64,000 nt of DNA from Chitinophaga silvatica (GTDB lineage: Bacteria > Bacteroidota > Bacteroidia > Chitinophagales > Chitinophagaceae). This document shows, in pieces, positions 54,570 through 64,000 of the stretch; positions within the stretch are counted from its first letter, which is position 1; the number at the start of each line of letters is the position of its first letter. Location of the stretch: positions 186,001 through 250,000 of the forward strand of contig NZ_QPMM01000013.1 of assembly GCF_003419895.1 (NCBI RefSeq). The letters run 5' to 3'. The translations under genes and the position numbers were made by a program. Below the pieces are notes generated by a model, which saw only the letters and a program-made list of their open reading frames with translations, did no database searches and was not told the origin of the DNA.

Positions 54570-55802
54570 TCAATGAAAAAAGAGATAGGCCAGTAGTATT
54601 GCGCAGATCATTCCGCAGAAATCTGCAATCAGCCCCGCCGCCAATGCATAGCGTGTATGCTTGATATTTACTGATCCAAAATATACTGCCAACACGTAGA
54701 AAGTAGTTTCTGTAGTTCCCTGAATTACACTGGCCAGTTTACCTGCAAATGAATCCACTCCGTGAGTTTTAAGAACATCCACCATCAACGCCCTGGCCCC
54801 GCCACCGCTCAATGGCTTCATAAACGCCACCGGCAAGGCCGGTACGAAATCGGTATTAAAGCCCAGCATCGCAAAAAGGCTCCCTATACCGTTTACAACA
54901 TAGTCGAGGCACCCGGTAGTCCTGAATACACTGATCGCCACCAACATACCCACTAAATACGGGATAATCCTCACAGATACCTGGAAACCTTCTTTTGCCC
55001 CTTCAATAAAAGCATCATAAACATTAATCTTTTTGATAATTCCTGATACCAGGAAAACTATTATTATGGAGAAGATGATAGCGCCCCCCAAAGAAGCTGT
55101 TTTTGGCCCGATTTCATTTGCAGGTAAATGCTTCACCCAAAACCATAATCCGGCTACTACGGCCGCAAAAGTGGCCAGAAATATTAAAACCGGTAGTTTA
55201 AAAAGGTTGATCCGCTGGTAAGCTGCTACTGTAAACATTCCGATAATAAACGCTACAAACGTAGAAATCAGCGTAGGGATAAAGATATCTGCCGGATTGG
55301 CTGCGCCCGCCGCCAACCTGATGGCAATTACTGAGGTCGGTATTAATACCACCCCAGCCGTATTCAATACCAGGAACATAATCTGTGGATTGCTGGCTTC
55401 CTCCGGACGAGGATTTATTTCCTGCAATTCCTTCATCGCTTTTAACCCCAGTGGGGTAGCTGCATTGTCTAATCCCAGCATGGTTGCACTAAAATTCATC
55501 ATCATGGAGCCCATCGCAGGGTGCCCTTTGGGAACGTCGGGGAACAACTTCGAAAAAAATGGATTCACAAAGCGGGAAAAGCGCCCAATCATTCCAGCTA
55601 CTTCCCCAATTCTCATGATCCCAAGCCATAAAGTCATAATCCCTGCAAGCCCCAGGGAAATCTCAGCCCCGGTCTTTGCACTGGCAAACATGCCATTCAT
55701 GATATCTCCAAAAACACTGGCATCATGTAAAATAAGCGACTTAAAAACTGCTACAACAAATGCAATTAGAAAAAATCCAAGCCAAACGTAGTTTAATGCC
55801 AT
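54570..55802 (-). CDS. Fused SpmA-SpmB nucleoside-recognition membrane protein
   Basis: A 410-residue polytopic membrane protein made of the two Gate/nucleoside-recognition domains that are separate SpmA and SpmB proteins in spore-formers. The first half has FASAKTGAEISLGLAGIMTLW and MNFSATMLGLDNAATPLG; the second has FIEGAKEGFQVSVRIIPYL, FMKPLSGGGARALM and QGTTETTFYVLAVYFG. Bacteroidota do not form spores, so the role must be different; transport is suspected for the family. It is divergent from ychF. Confidence 0.9.
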   Translation of the reverse strand: MALNYVWLGFFLIAFVVAVFKSLILHDASVFGDIMNGMFASAKTGAEISLGLAGIMTLWLGIMRIGEVAGMIGRFSRFVNPFFSKLFPDVPKGHPAMGSMMMNFSATMLGLDNAATPLGLKAMKELQEINPRPEEASNPQIMFLVLNTAGVVLIPTSVIAIRLAAGAANPADIFIPTLISTFVAFIIGMFTVAAYQRINLFKLPVLIFLATFAAVVAGLWFWVKHLPANEIGPKTASLGGAIIFSIIIVFLVSGIIKKINVYDAFIEGAKEGFQVSVRIIPYLVGMLVAISVFRTTGCLDYVVNGIGSLFAMLGFNTDFVPALPVAFMKPLSGGGARALMVDVLKTHGVDSFAGKLASVIQGTTETTFYVLAVYFGSVNIKHTRYALAAGLIADFCGMICAILLAYLFFH

Positions 55803-55844
55803 TAGATTATTGGTTTATATCGACAAATAAACTAAAATAAAACC

Positions 55845-55852
55845 TATCTTTG
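55845..55852 (+). promoter_or_regulatory. TAnnTTTG box of ychF
   Basis: TATCTTTG at 55845-55852 is an exact -7 match. A TTG that would open the ychF frame at 55850 lies inside this box, so the real start must be the ATG at 55868, about 10 nt after the expected transcription start. Confidence 0.65.
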
Positions 55853-55867
55853 CGCAAATTTTTAGAA

Positions 55868-56971
55868 ATGGCTTTGCAAGTTGGAATTGTAGGATTGCCG
55901 AACGTAGGAAAATCGACTTTATTTAATGCGGTGAGCAACAGCGCTAAGGCGCAAGCCAGCAACTACCGCTTTTGTACCATAGAACCTAACGTGGGTCAGG
56001 TAGACGTACCGGATGAACGCCTGGCTAAACTGGCGGATCTGGTTAAACCCGATCGTATCGTACCTACAACCATTGAGTTTGTAGACATCGCCGGACTGGT
56101 AAAAGGTGCCAGCAAAGGGGAAGGTCTTGGTAATAAATTCCTCGCTAATATTCGCGAAGTTGACGCTATCGTTCACGTGATCCGTTGCTTCGAAGATGAA
56201 AATATCCTCAGGGAAGAAGGAGTCATCAACCCGGTTAGTGATAAAGAAATCATCGATACCGAATTACAGTTGAAAGACCTGGAAAGTGTTGAACGTAAAG
56301 TGGCCCGTACCGAAAAAATGGCTAAAACTGGTGGTGACGCCAAAGCTAAAGCCGAATTCGAAGTACTGAAAAGATGCCAGGAACACCTCGAAAAAGGTCG
56401 TAATATCCGCGAACTTGGCCTCAGCAAAGAGGAAAGAGTAGCGATAGCAGACCTCTTCCTGCTTACAGAAAAGCCAGTACTCTACGTTGCCAACGTTGAT
56501 GAAGCTTCCATTCACACCGGAAACAAATTCTCTGAAGCACTCAGAGAAGGCGTAAAAGCTGAAAATGCGGAAGTAATCATTATGAACAACAGCATCGAAG
56601 CTCAGATCTCCGAAATGGAAGATCCGGCCGATAAAGAACTGTTCCTCAGTGAATACGGATTAACAGAGCCAGGCCTCAACCGCCTCATCCGCTCTGCCTA
56701 TAACTTACTGAGCCTCATTACTTATTTTACTGCCGGTGTTCAGGAAGTTCGCGCATGGACCATCCACAGAGGTTGGAAAGCTCCGCAAGCTGCCAGCGTT
56801 ATTCATACCGACTTTGAAAAAGGATTCATCAAGGCTGAAGTTATCGCGTACGACGACTATGTAAAATACGGTTCTGAATCAGGGGCCCGTGATAACGGCC
56901 GACTGAGAATTGAAGGAAAAGAATATCTCGTTGCCGATGGCGATGTGATGCACTTCCGATTTAACGTTTAA
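55868..56971 (+). CDS. ychF: Redox-regulated ATPase YchF (Obg family)
   Basis: A 367-residue OLA1/YchF P-loop NTPase that prefers ATP and binds ribosomes. G1 is GLPNVGKST at residues 9-17, followed by NYRFCTIEPNVG (G2), VDIAGLVKGASKGEGLGN (G3) and a C-terminal TGS domain (LITYFTAGVQEVRAWTIHRG to DGDVMHFRFNV). The start is placed at the ATG giving MALQVGIVGLP, as in the family. The six in-frame codons before it overlap a promoter box. Confidence 0.97.
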   Translation: MALQVGIVGLPNVGKSTLFNAVSNSAKAQASNYRFCTIEPNVGQVDVPDERLAKLADLVKPDRIVPTTIEFVDIAGLVKGASKGEGLGNKFLANIREVDAIVHVIRCFEDENILREEGVINPVSDKEIIDTELQLKDLESVERKVARTEKMAKTGGDAKAKAEFEVLKRCQEHLEKGRNIRELGLSKEERVAIADLFLLTEKPVLYVANVDEASIHTGNKFSEALREGVKAENAEVIIMNNSIEAQISEMEDPADKELFLSEYGLTEPGLNRLIRSAYNLLSLITYFTAGVQEVRAWTIHRGWKAPQAASVIHTDFEKGFIKAEVIAYDDYVKYGSESGARDNGRLRIEGKEYLVADGDVMHFRFNV

Positions 56972-56994
56972 TCGAATCATTTATAATTTATAGT

Positions 56995-57024
56995 GGGCTG
57001 ACCAACTGGTCGGCCCTTTTTTTT
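56995..57024 (+). terminator. Rho-independent terminator of ychF
   Basis: GGGCTGACCA (56995-57004) pairs with TGGTCGGCCC (57007-57016, one G-T pair), followed by eight T's. Confidence 0.85.
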
Positions 57025-57181
57025 CGTATACCTGTAATTGTTATAACACCTAAGACTATAGGAAGCTCAAATAATTATATCTGAAATACAACACAATGGT
57101 CATTTTCGGCTATTGCCACTCGTCCTGAGAGTCAGTAATTTGCACGCTGAAAAAGTTCTTGCCACTTTTTTACGATTAGTT

Positions 57182-59950
57182 ATGAGAATGATCTGCAGTT
57201 TACTGCTTTCCCTATCCCTGTCACTGTTTGTAAATGCACAAGCTCCAAAGGGATTTACCGAGAAATACAGCACCACACTATCAGGAGGTGGTACCGCCTT
57301 TAATTATGAACCAGCTATGAATGTCTGGGCGTATGTAGAAGATCAACCCGGCATTACGGGACAACAGGTTTTCTGGCACGTGAAAACATTTTTCCATCAC
57401 TACAGCGTGATCAGGTTTGTAAAACACATCAAACTTACCTGCGGAAATGTAATTACCCGGAATGTAAGGTTATATGATTTAAAAGATGGTCAAACTATCA
57501 GTGGCGCCACCTTTTCGGGAGATGGAGATCTGGTAGACGGAATCTTCAAAGAGGATTGTGCCAATAAAAACCGGATAGCATCCGTATGGATCAGCGATGT
57601 GACCTGCGAGTTGGCAGATGATGATTATATGATGGTGGATGAGAAAAACCGCCTGGCCAAAATTAAAGCGGATGAAGAGGCCCGTAAGGAGGCTGAACGA
57701 AAACGTATAGCCGAAGAACGTGCTGCTAAGGAAAAAGCCGTAGCTAAAGAAAGAGAGGCTAAAGAAAAGGCTGAAGCTGAGGCTAGAGCCAAAGCGAAGG
57801 CCAAGGCAAAGAGCAATGGATCTTCTTCAGGAGGTAGCAATTATAGTTATACCCCTGTTCCTCTAACTCCTGCCCAACAATATTCTGCATGGTTGAATCA
57901 ATACAGTGAAAACCTGAGACAACAGCAAGTAGAAGCCAATACTCAGTATCAGAAGGCTCAGGATATAGCAACACAATCTTTTGCAAACGGTGTAAGTACC
58001 AAGCAAGGCTTACAAAATTTCCAGTCAAACATGAGTGATCTGGCACTTAGCCAGGATATGAGTACATCGGCAGGCCGTACACGTGCCACTGCCTATGCTG
58101 CCGAAAGCGTTGCTGCCGGAATTGCAAGCATTTTTATCAAGGAACACGATTATGAGGCAGAAGCCGAACAGCGGGCAGAAAACAGGAAACGTGAAAGAGA
58201 GGCTGAAGCGGATGCAGAGATCCGTAGACAAAAAATATACGATGAAATTACACCATTTATTGATGCCGATTTGATCTGGCTTTTCGTAAATATAGATTCA
58301 CCGGCCGATAAGATCTTCCAGTATAATACTCTAAATACAAGGTATTTACGTGTAGTGGAAATAAAAAGAGCTAAGTACTGGGAAAATGAGAAGTTCTCCG
58401 CCGCCTATGGTAATAAAGCGTCAATTGATTTTAGTACGGGAATGACCACAAAACTATGGGGTAAAATTAGCCCCTTACAGCCTGAATTATCTTCTGCCTT
58501 TTCTGAATTAATAAGGAACGACTTTTATTATGGAACAGGTAAATGGGAGCGGAAAATAAGAAAGCATACACTTAAAGGGAAGTATGGAGATTTTAAGAAA
58601 TATGCAGCTAAAGGAATTGGTTCAATGCTTTTTACAGATAAAAAATTACATATAACTAAAGATAGCGCCATTGCGATTGAATTTTTACAAAAAGCACTTG
58701 ATCCTAAAGCTACAAGCAGAGAGGAGAATGGTAAAGTTTATATTCAGGATGCAATCGGTGAGTTTTATTACGATTTAGCAGTTAGAAATAATGATCCTAA
58801 ATTGATGTTAAAGGCTTTCGATTGTTTCACTGAATGTCTGAAGTATGCAGTTTTAAATGAATGGAAATATCCGGGCCTCTTTCAGAAATTATATCATAAC
58901 CAGTTACTAGCTGCTTACCGTTTGGTGATGGATGAAAGAACTGAAAACCCCGAAAAATACCTCTCTTTCGTTAGCAGTCAGTTCAATCGCCATTATGGTC
59001 GTGAATTAGGTTTTGCTTCCGCTAAGTTCGATGCTCAGGCAAACCAGTTTTATAAAGATGGAAATTATGAGGCTGTGTTTAAGTTGCATAAAATATTTAA
59101 TGATACAACTTACCATGCCTACGATTTTGTGAGGGTAAACAGTTGGGGAAGAATTGGTAGTTGTTATGCCAATGGCTATGGGGTTGATAAGGATACTGTA
59201 GAAGCAATGAAATGTTACAACCTGCTAAGAGGGTCCAGATCCTGGTCATCCATTCAGGATTCAATTCTGAAACTGCGAGATCCTGCTGCCTTTGCAGACA
59301 AATTTGCCTTGAATCATATTTTCTACAAAGAGATTCCTGTTACTGTTTCAAAAGTACTGGAGGATGTCAAGAATTCCGACAAAATAAGTACGATATTATT
59401 AGGGAGTACAGATGGTAACTATCTGATTCGTTCTGAAAAAGGAGCTGTCTTTGGAAAAAATATTGCTGATACTTTATATGGGGCAATCCGTAGGGCAATG
59501 AATTCTGGTGAAAAGATTAAACAGATATATTTATCCCCGGATCTAAGGGCATGGAGTGTGATATATGGTAAGAACTATTATAATACTCAAGGAATGCCTC
59601 AGGGTTTGCTCAATGCGATGACGAAGTATTATAATAACGGCTCGGATATTTCTCATTTGGCTGTCGGACCTGGTGAAGGATGGGTTGTAGTTGAAGGCAG
59701 TTGTGGTTATACATTTGATAATATTCCGGATGCCCTGGCAAAAGGTCTGAAGCAGGTAAATACTGCAGCAGGAACCATCAATCTAATTGTATTTCATCCG
59801 CAAAATGGCTGGTTAATGGTGTATAACGACAACGAATATATATATGAAAATATTCCTCAGCCGTTATTACAAAAACTGGAAGAGTATAAACAAAAGAAAA
59901 GGCCTGTACATAACGTCTGCTTTTCGGAAAATGGTTTTGTAATAAACTAA
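57182..59950 (+). CDS. Large secreted coiled-coil protein with WG-like C-terminal repeats
   Basis: 922 residues from ATG 57182. The frame is open up to TTG 57113, but the ATG gives a proper signal peptide (MICSLLLSLSLSLFVNAQ). After it come an N-terminal domain of about 140 residues, a highly charged E/K/A coiled coil (about 165-215), a Ser/Gly linker, a second charged helix near 320-355, and a long helical part with weak Sel1/TPR character (CYANGYGVDKDTVEAMKCY). The last 190 residues hold about four repeats of the kind 'strand, W-x-V-x-Y-G, N-I-P-x-x-L', likely beta-propeller blades. I do not recognise a named family. It stands alone between two terminators. Confidence 0.7.
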   Translation: MRMICSLLLSLSLSLFVNAQAPKGFTEKYSTTLSGGGTAFNYEPAMNVWAYVEDQPGITGQQVFWHVKTFFHHYSVIRFVKHIKLTCGNVITRNVRLYDLKDGQTISGATFSGDGDLVDGIFKEDCANKNRIASVWISDVTCELADDDYMMVDEKNRLAKIKADEEARKEAERKRIAEERAAKEKAVAKEREAKEKAEAEARAKAKAKAKSNGSSSGGSNYSYTPVPLTPAQQYSAWLNQYSENLRQQQVEANTQYQKAQDIATQSFANGVSTKQGLQNFQSNMSDLALSQDMSTSAGRTRATAYAAESVAAGIASIFIKEHDYEAEAEQRAENRKREREAEADAEIRRQKIYDEITPFIDADLIWLFVNIDSPADKIFQYNTLNTRYLRVVEIKRAKYWENEKFSAAYGNKASIDFSTGMTTKLWGKISPLQPELSSAFSELIRNDFYYGTGKWERKIRKHTLKGKYGDFKKYAAKGIGSMLFTDKKLHITKDSAIAIEFLQKALDPKATSREENGKVYIQDAIGEFYYDLAVRNNDPKLMLKAFDCFTECLKYAVLNEWKYPGLFQKLYHNQLLAAYRLVMDERTENPEKYLSFVSSQFNRHYGRELGFASAKFDAQANQFYKDGNYEAVFKLHKIFNDTTYHAYDFVRVNSWGRIGSCYANGYGVDKDTVEAMKCYNLLRGSRSWSSIQDSILKLRDPAAFADKFALNHIFYKEIPVTVSKVLEDVKNSDKISTILLGSTDGNYLIRSEKGAVFGKNIADTLYGAIRRAMNSGEKIKQIYLSPDLRAWSVIYGKNYYNTQGMPQGLLNAMTKYYNNGSDISHLAVGPGEGWVVVEGSCGYTFDNIPDALAKGLKQVNTAAGTINLIVFHPQNGWLMVYNDNEYIYENIPQPLLQKLEEYKQKKRPVHNVCFSENGFVIN

Positions 59951-59963
59951 AAGTATTAAATAG

Positions 59964-60001
59964 AAAAATGGCTGACCAAATTTTTTAGTCAGCCATTTTT
60001 T
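59964..60001. terminator. Bidirectional hairpin terminator
   Basis: A perfect 13-bp inverted repeat, 59964-59976 (AAAAATGGCTGAC) with 59988-60000, serves the convergent coiled-coil and TonB-receptor genes; A/T runs flank both sides. Confidence 0.88.
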
Positions 60002-60018
60002 AATAACAAGTGATTAAA

Positions 60019-62910
60019 TTATAAGTTATACCCCAGAGAAATATACCATTGAGAGCCAATGGTAGGGTTACCCCAGGATTGTATTACTTTCTTATTCAGA
60101 ATATTCACCCCACCAAGTTTAATAGTAGTTTTAGCCTTAGGAAGGTATTTGCTGATCATGGCATCCAATGTTCCGAATGCTGGAATCTCACTCAAACCGG
60201 TAGCATTTACTTTTGGTCCGACAAAGGAAGATTGCCAGATAAATGATTGCTGCCATTTCCATAACAGATTGAATGCATAGTTGGAGTTGGCAATATTACG
60301 GTTGCCGAAATTAAGACCATAACGAACCTTAGGTGTATTGTACATTACAAGGAATGATCCTAATTCACTGGCATTATTTAACTCATTATAAGAGATATTT
60401 CCACCGGCAGTAAAGTTAGATGGCAAGCTGTAATCAAGCCCCAAAGCCCAACCCCAGGACTTAACAGTTTCTGTTGCACTAACAGGTACTGAGAAGATAT
60501 CCGGGTTATTAGGGTCACTGGTAGGTTTTACCAATATTTGGGCACCATTCATGTTTTTAAAATCATTTTTATAGATATAGGCATCAATCAGCAATCGTTT
60601 TGCTACTAGTGCCTTATAACCGATTTCATAAGCCTGAATTCTTTCCGGCTTAAATTCATGGAAGGTATATTGTGTTGGATGGCCTGCCTGTACAGATTGT
60701 AAAGTAAATAATGGACCTGTTGTGAGCCCATAACGTTCAATCAGGAACGGTAATCCACCAATTAAGTGAGCCTGCGGGGTAACCAGATCTATATACTGAT
60801 CCTGGTTATTTGGGATTCTGAAGCCGGTTTGATAGGAAACCCGAATGTTTTGAGTACTAAGGAAGGTATAAACAGCAGAGAGTCGTGGACTAAACTGACC
60901 TTTAAAGTTCATATTCTTATCATACCTGATAGAACCTGTGAGTTTTAAATGGTCGTTTATCAGTTTTTTCATTGCTTGTAAATAAGCACCATACTCATTA
61001 ATTCTAAATTCCTTGCCATTATCATCCAGCGCGAATAATGTCTTTTCAGAATTTAATGCATATCTGCGATAGTTACCTCCAATCAGAATTTCCGCAAAGT
61101 GGATCTGTTTATGGAAGTTGTACATAAATTCTGCCTGATATAAGTTGGTCTTATCTGTGAACTTGGCACCAACTCCTGATGCATCTCCGGGAATTGCCTT
61201 ATTTTTTACTTTGTCTGCTGCCGCATTGAAGGCATCGGTTCCGGGAAGTAGCCGGCCCTGGTCTGCAACAGTTCTTGCTGCTGTATTGTAAGCGGCTCTA
61301 TTGCCATCTACAGCTGCTTTAGCTGCAGCCAAAGCCTCTGCTGGGGATTTGCCTCCTAGTAATGCAGCACCGTATGCAGTACCGAAATCTGTAAGGGCTG
61401 CACCTGCATAAGTGCCAAAGTATTCCGGATACCATTGGGTTTTACTAGGCTTCCAGGCTTCATTGATACCCGCAGCTAAGGTTCCGCCGGCATAGCTGTC
61501 GCCCGATCTTTCCTGGGTTGTATATACGCGAACATAGAAATCAGGGCTTTTAATTTCTGCTTTATACTGGCCCATATTAAAATTCTTCAGAGAGTACCTG
61601 TCTGCTCCGGTGTATACTGTAGTTCCGGCACCATAACTTCCCTGGATCAACGCTTCCAGGTTTTCCTTAATTTTATAGTGTAAGGCGCCATTAAGTTTTA
61701 AGTTCCTGGTATTGTAATCTACCACATCAGATTCTTTGTAGCCCGTTCTTGTAATATCGCTGTGGGCAGCATCTGGCATTGCATTGTTGAATATATCCAG
61801 TGGACTGATAGTATTTAACAGCTTTGCAGAAAGTCCGGCCAATTGCAGATTCAGTTTGCTACCTGGAGTAACGGCTTCTTTTAGCAGGTTATTATACATA
61901 TTTCCGCTGTTTTCATCGCCATATATATTTACTCCGTTATAGCCTTCATTATTGGCTCTGGTTCCGTTGGCCAGGTTGTGACCATTAGCCAGGCTCTGAT
62001 CGCGATCGTCATACGCCTGCCAATCTTTGGCTTGCAGGTAACCAATATTTAGTTTAAATGCCCACTTGTTGTTGAAAGCTTTGGCATAACGTACGGATAC
62101 ATCATAAAAGCCTGTTGTAGCATTGGTTCGGCCGTTATCATTAAGGAATCCTGATTTTACCTGAGCACTTAAACCCTGGTATTGGAAAGGGTTTTTACTG
62201 TTCATCAGTACAATTCCATTGAGTGCATTGGGACCATATAATGCAGATGCGGCTCCAGGAAGTAATTCCACATTGTCGAGATCCAATTCAGGAATACCCA
62301 CCATATTTCCTACAGAGAAATTAAGCCCAGGGGCCTGGTTGTCCATTCCATCATTGAGTTGCAGTACTCTGGTGTTACCATTACTGTTAAATCCGCGGGT
62401 GTTTACAGATTTAAAAGTGAGACTTTGAGCGCTCATTTCTACGCCTTTCAGGTTGCCGAGTGCATCATAGAAAGAAGGAGCGGGAGATGCTTTTAGGGCT
62501 CTGGTATCTAACTTTTCGATAGAAACCGGAGATTGAAGAATACTTTCCTGCACGCGGCTGGCGGCTACTACAACTTCCTGACCTAATACTTCAGTAGCTG
62601 TTAATTCGATCCGCAGATCCGCTGTTGCAGTGTTTAATGTCTTCTCTTCTGTTTTGTAACCTACATAGGAAAATACCAGTGTTAGCGGGAAGTTTTGGGT
62701 CGTTTTTAAATGGAAGCTTCCATTGCTGGTGGAAACCGTTCCGCTTTTACTTCCTTTTAGAACAACTGTTACGCCAGGCATGGCATTTCCAGAGCTTTTG
62801 TCTCGTACCGTTCCGGAGAGGGTAACATCGGTTTGTGCTAAAGTTATCTTGCATAGGCATAATAAAAGCAACACAACCCCTAAACCTCCTTTAAAGAGCT
62901 TATTTTTCAT
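60019..62910 (-). CDS. TonB-dependent receptor with carboxypeptidase-regulatory-like domain
   Basis: A 963-residue outer-membrane receptor. Signal peptide to about residue 25 (KITLAQ); carboxypeptidase-regulatory-like domain at 28-110 (SGTVRDKSSGNAMPGVTVVL, FSYVGYKTEEKTL); plug at about 120-240 (QSPVSIEKLD, VNTRGFNSNGNTRVLQLNDG, VELLPGAASALYGPNALNG); then a 22-strand-type barrel ending in the aromatic-terminated ISLGYNL. No SusD partner is next to it and the SusC motif is absent, so a glycan role is not implied. The ligand is unknown. The gene upstream on the same strand is metX (99 bp away). Confidence 0.93.
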   Translation of the reverse strand: MKNKLFKGGLGVVLLLLCLCKITLAQTDVTLSGTVRDKSSGNAMPGVTVVLKGSKSGTVSTSNGSFHLKTTQNFPLTLVFSYVGYKTEEKTLNTATADLRIELTATEVLGQEVVVAASRVQESILQSPVSIEKLDTRALKASPAPSFYDALGNLKGVEMSAQSLTFKSVNTRGFNSNGNTRVLQLNDGMDNQAPGLNFSVGNMVGIPELDLDNVELLPGAASALYGPNALNGIVLMNSKNPFQYQGLSAQVKSGFLNDNGRTNATTGFYDVSVRYAKAFNNKWAFKLNIGYLQAKDWQAYDDRDQSLANGHNLANGTRANNEGYNGVNIYGDENSGNMYNNLLKEAVTPGSKLNLQLAGLSAKLLNTISPLDIFNNAMPDAAHSDITRTGYKESDVVDYNTRNLKLNGALHYKIKENLEALIQGSYGAGTTVYTGADRYSLKNFNMGQYKAEIKSPDFYVRVYTTQERSGDSYAGGTLAAGINEAWKPSKTQWYPEYFGTYAGAALTDFGTAYGAALLGGKSPAEALAAAKAAVDGNRAAYNTAARTVADQGRLLPGTDAFNAAADKVKNKAIPGDASGVGAKFTDKTNLYQAEFMYNFHKQIHFAEILIGGNYRRYALNSEKTLFALDDNGKEFRINEYGAYLQAMKKLINDHLKLTGSIRYDKNMNFKGQFSPRLSAVYTFLSTQNIRVSYQTGFRIPNNQDQYIDLVTPQAHLIGGLPFLIERYGLTTGPLFTLQSVQAGHPTQYTFHEFKPERIQAYEIGYKALVAKRLLIDAYIYKNDFKNMNGAQILVKPTSDPNNPDIFSVPVSATETVKSWGWALGLDYSLPSNFTAGGNISYNELNNASELGSFLVMYNTPKVRYGLNFGNRNIANSNYAFNLLWKWQQSFIWQSSFVGPKVNATGLSEIPAFGTLDAMISKYLPKAKTTIKLGGVNILNKKVIQSWGNPTIGSQWYISLGYNL

Positions 62911-63009
62911 ACAGTGTGGAATTTGGGTTTAGATTTCGGTTATAATTAAATATAACCAGAATTTTTGATACCTGATCTCACTGGAAAAAAAACTCTTTAA
63001 AGAATAATA

Positions 63010-64000
63010 TTAAATATCCCAGGTCTTTAAAATATGCCCGATTTTCTCAAACTCAATTAGGAAACCATCATGACCATATGACGAATCTATTTCGTGATAC
63101 GTGGCATTAGGCATGAATGTGGCCATGAATTGCTGTTCTTCGGGAGGACAAAGGATATCACTGCTGATACCTATCAAAAGGGCTGGTTGTTGGATATGGG
63201 AAAGGGTAGTGGTGATTTTCTCATGTCTACCCCTGGCAATATTATGGCTATCCATGGCTTTGGAAAGCAGCCAATAGGATTGTGCATTGAAACGCTTAAC
63301 CAACTTATCGCCCTGGTAATTTATATAGGAAGATGCTTTGAAATCGTCTGTTTTTTCTTTGTCTTTATCGGTTTGGGCCTGAACAAAGGTCTGATAATTA
63401 CGGTAAGTAAGCATACCTATCGCTCTCGCTGCCTTAAGGCCTTTAGCACCTGCATCGGGTCTTGAAAGCTGCCAGGTTTCATCAGCTTCAATGGCTAATC
63501 GCTGTGCGGTATGTATGGCAATGCCCCATGCACTTTCGGCAGCGCCGGTACAAAGAAGGAATAAACGATCTATCAACGCAGGTGCAATTAGCGACCATTC
63601 CAATACCTGATAGCCTCCCATAGAGCCGCCAATGAGCAGGTGAATGCGTGGTATCTCCAGGTGTTTACGCAGTAATTCGTGGGCCTGTACAATATCTCGG
63701 ATGGTAATAGCAGGAAAACTTCTGTACCATGGCTCTCCGGTTTCCGGGTTAATAGTTTGTGGCCCGCTGGTTCCATAACATGATCCAAGGATATTAGCAC
63801 AGACAATAAAATGCCGGGCAGGATCAATTACCTTACCATGACCAATTAAGCCCTGCCACCAGTCAGCTACATCGCTGTTGGCGGTAAGAGCATGACAAAC
63901 CCAAACCACGTTACTGCCATCTGCATTCATTGTACCATACGTGTGGTATGCAATCTGTAATGTTGGTAATACCTCCCCGGATTCTAACCGGAAGGTAGCT
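63010..64000 (-). CDS. metX: Homoserine O-acetyltransferase, partial
   Basis: The 3' part of metX; the frame stays open to the window edge (FRLESGEVLPTLQIAYHTYG before the Met at 63930), so that Met is not the start. The enzyme acetylates homoserine for methionine synthesis. It is an alpha/beta hydrolase: VVWVCHALTANSDVADWW, nucleophile in IGGSMGGYQVLEW, Asp in ISSDILCPPEEQ and His in SYGHDGFLIE. ILGSCYGTSGP is typical of MetX. About 330 residues are visible of an expected 350 or so. Confidence 0.93.
   Translation of the reverse strand, partial: ATFRLESGEVLPTLQIAYHTYGTMNADGSNVVWVCHALTANSDVADWWQGLIGHGKVIDPARHFIVCANILGSCYGTSGPQTINPETGEPWYRSFPAITIRDIVQAHELLRKHLEIPRIHLLIGGSMGGYQVLEWSLIAPALIDRLFLLCTGAAESAWGIAIHTAQRLAIEADETWQLSRPDAGAKGLKAARAIGMLTYRNYQTFVQAQTDKDKEKTDDFKASSYINYQGDKLVKRFNAQSYWLLSKAMDSHNIARGRHEKITTTLSHIQQPALLIGISSDILCPPEEQQFMATFMPNATYHEIDSSYGHDGFLIEFEKIGHILKTWDI

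Noticed and set aside
55850..55867. TTG start giving a six-residue longer YchF
   Set aside because: The TTG falls inside an exact TAnnTTTG promoter box, and the family starts at the ATG at 55868.
63010..63930. Complete 306-residue metX starting at 63930
   Set aside because: The frame continues upstream to the window edge with MetX-like sequence, so the gene is partial.

Overview
The window is chromosomal DNA from a Bacteroidota bacterium, most likely a Chitinophagaceae/Chitinophaga-like organism. This rests on several things seen in the sequence: repeated TAnnTTTG promoter boxes, two giant secreted proteins ending in type IX secretion (T9SS) C-terminal domains, a DUF4270 lipoprotein, a non-SusC TonB-dependent receptor with a carboxypeptidase-regulatory-like N-terminus, and a fused SpmA-SpmB protein. 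The genus is inference; no rRNA is present.

Left part (1-18.5 kb) is mostly core metabolism. It holds the tail of an Smr-domain protein, RNase P RNA with a clean promoter, a DUF4870 membrane protein, a secreted S8 protease, and a histidine-phosphatase-fold protein without its catalytic residues. A three-gene lysine-catabolism operon follows (lysine 6-dehydrogenase-like, DUF1338/HglS, ALDH7), then panB, ppx and ppk1. Next come a large nested palindrome, a UPF0104 membrane protein, panD and panC. Divergent from panC runs a glycogen-synthase-like half protein, a DUF4270 lipoprotein and metK.

Middle part (about 19-52 kb) is one large exopolysaccharide (EPS) locus. A leftward seven-gene operon carries a Wzc-like co-polymerase, an acyltransferase 3, an overlooked 37-residue membrane peptide, an O-antigen ligase/Wzy-like protein, a half-size TolC-like protein, a CE1-like esterase and an alpha/beta hydrolase. 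A rightward operon carries a lone receiver, a phosphoglycosyl transferase fused to a degenerate receiver-like domain, two GT2 enzymes, an AsnB-type amidotransferase, a GT4 and a methyltransferase. Around them lie a further GT2, a Wzx-like flippase, a hexapeptide acyltransferase, another GT-B enzyme and an FkbM methyltransferase. Three secreted proteins frame the locus: a beta-helix lipoprotein, a 2041-residue esterase/FN3/PA14/triplicated-module T9SS protein, and a 1301-residue esterase + beta-helix + PKD T9SS protein. The last fuses in one chain what the other end of the locus encodes as two separate genes, which suggests a surface esterase/beta-helix unit acting on the EPS. No Wza-type outer-membrane exporter is seen.

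Right part (52-64 kb) returns to housekeeping and accessory genes: a GNAT-nitrilase fusion, a bacterial PH-like membrane protein, SpmAB, ychF, a large secreted coiled-coil protein with WG-like C-terminal repeats, a TonB-dependent receptor and the 3' part of metX. No tRNA, rRNA, insertion sequence, prophage or CRISPR array was recognised.
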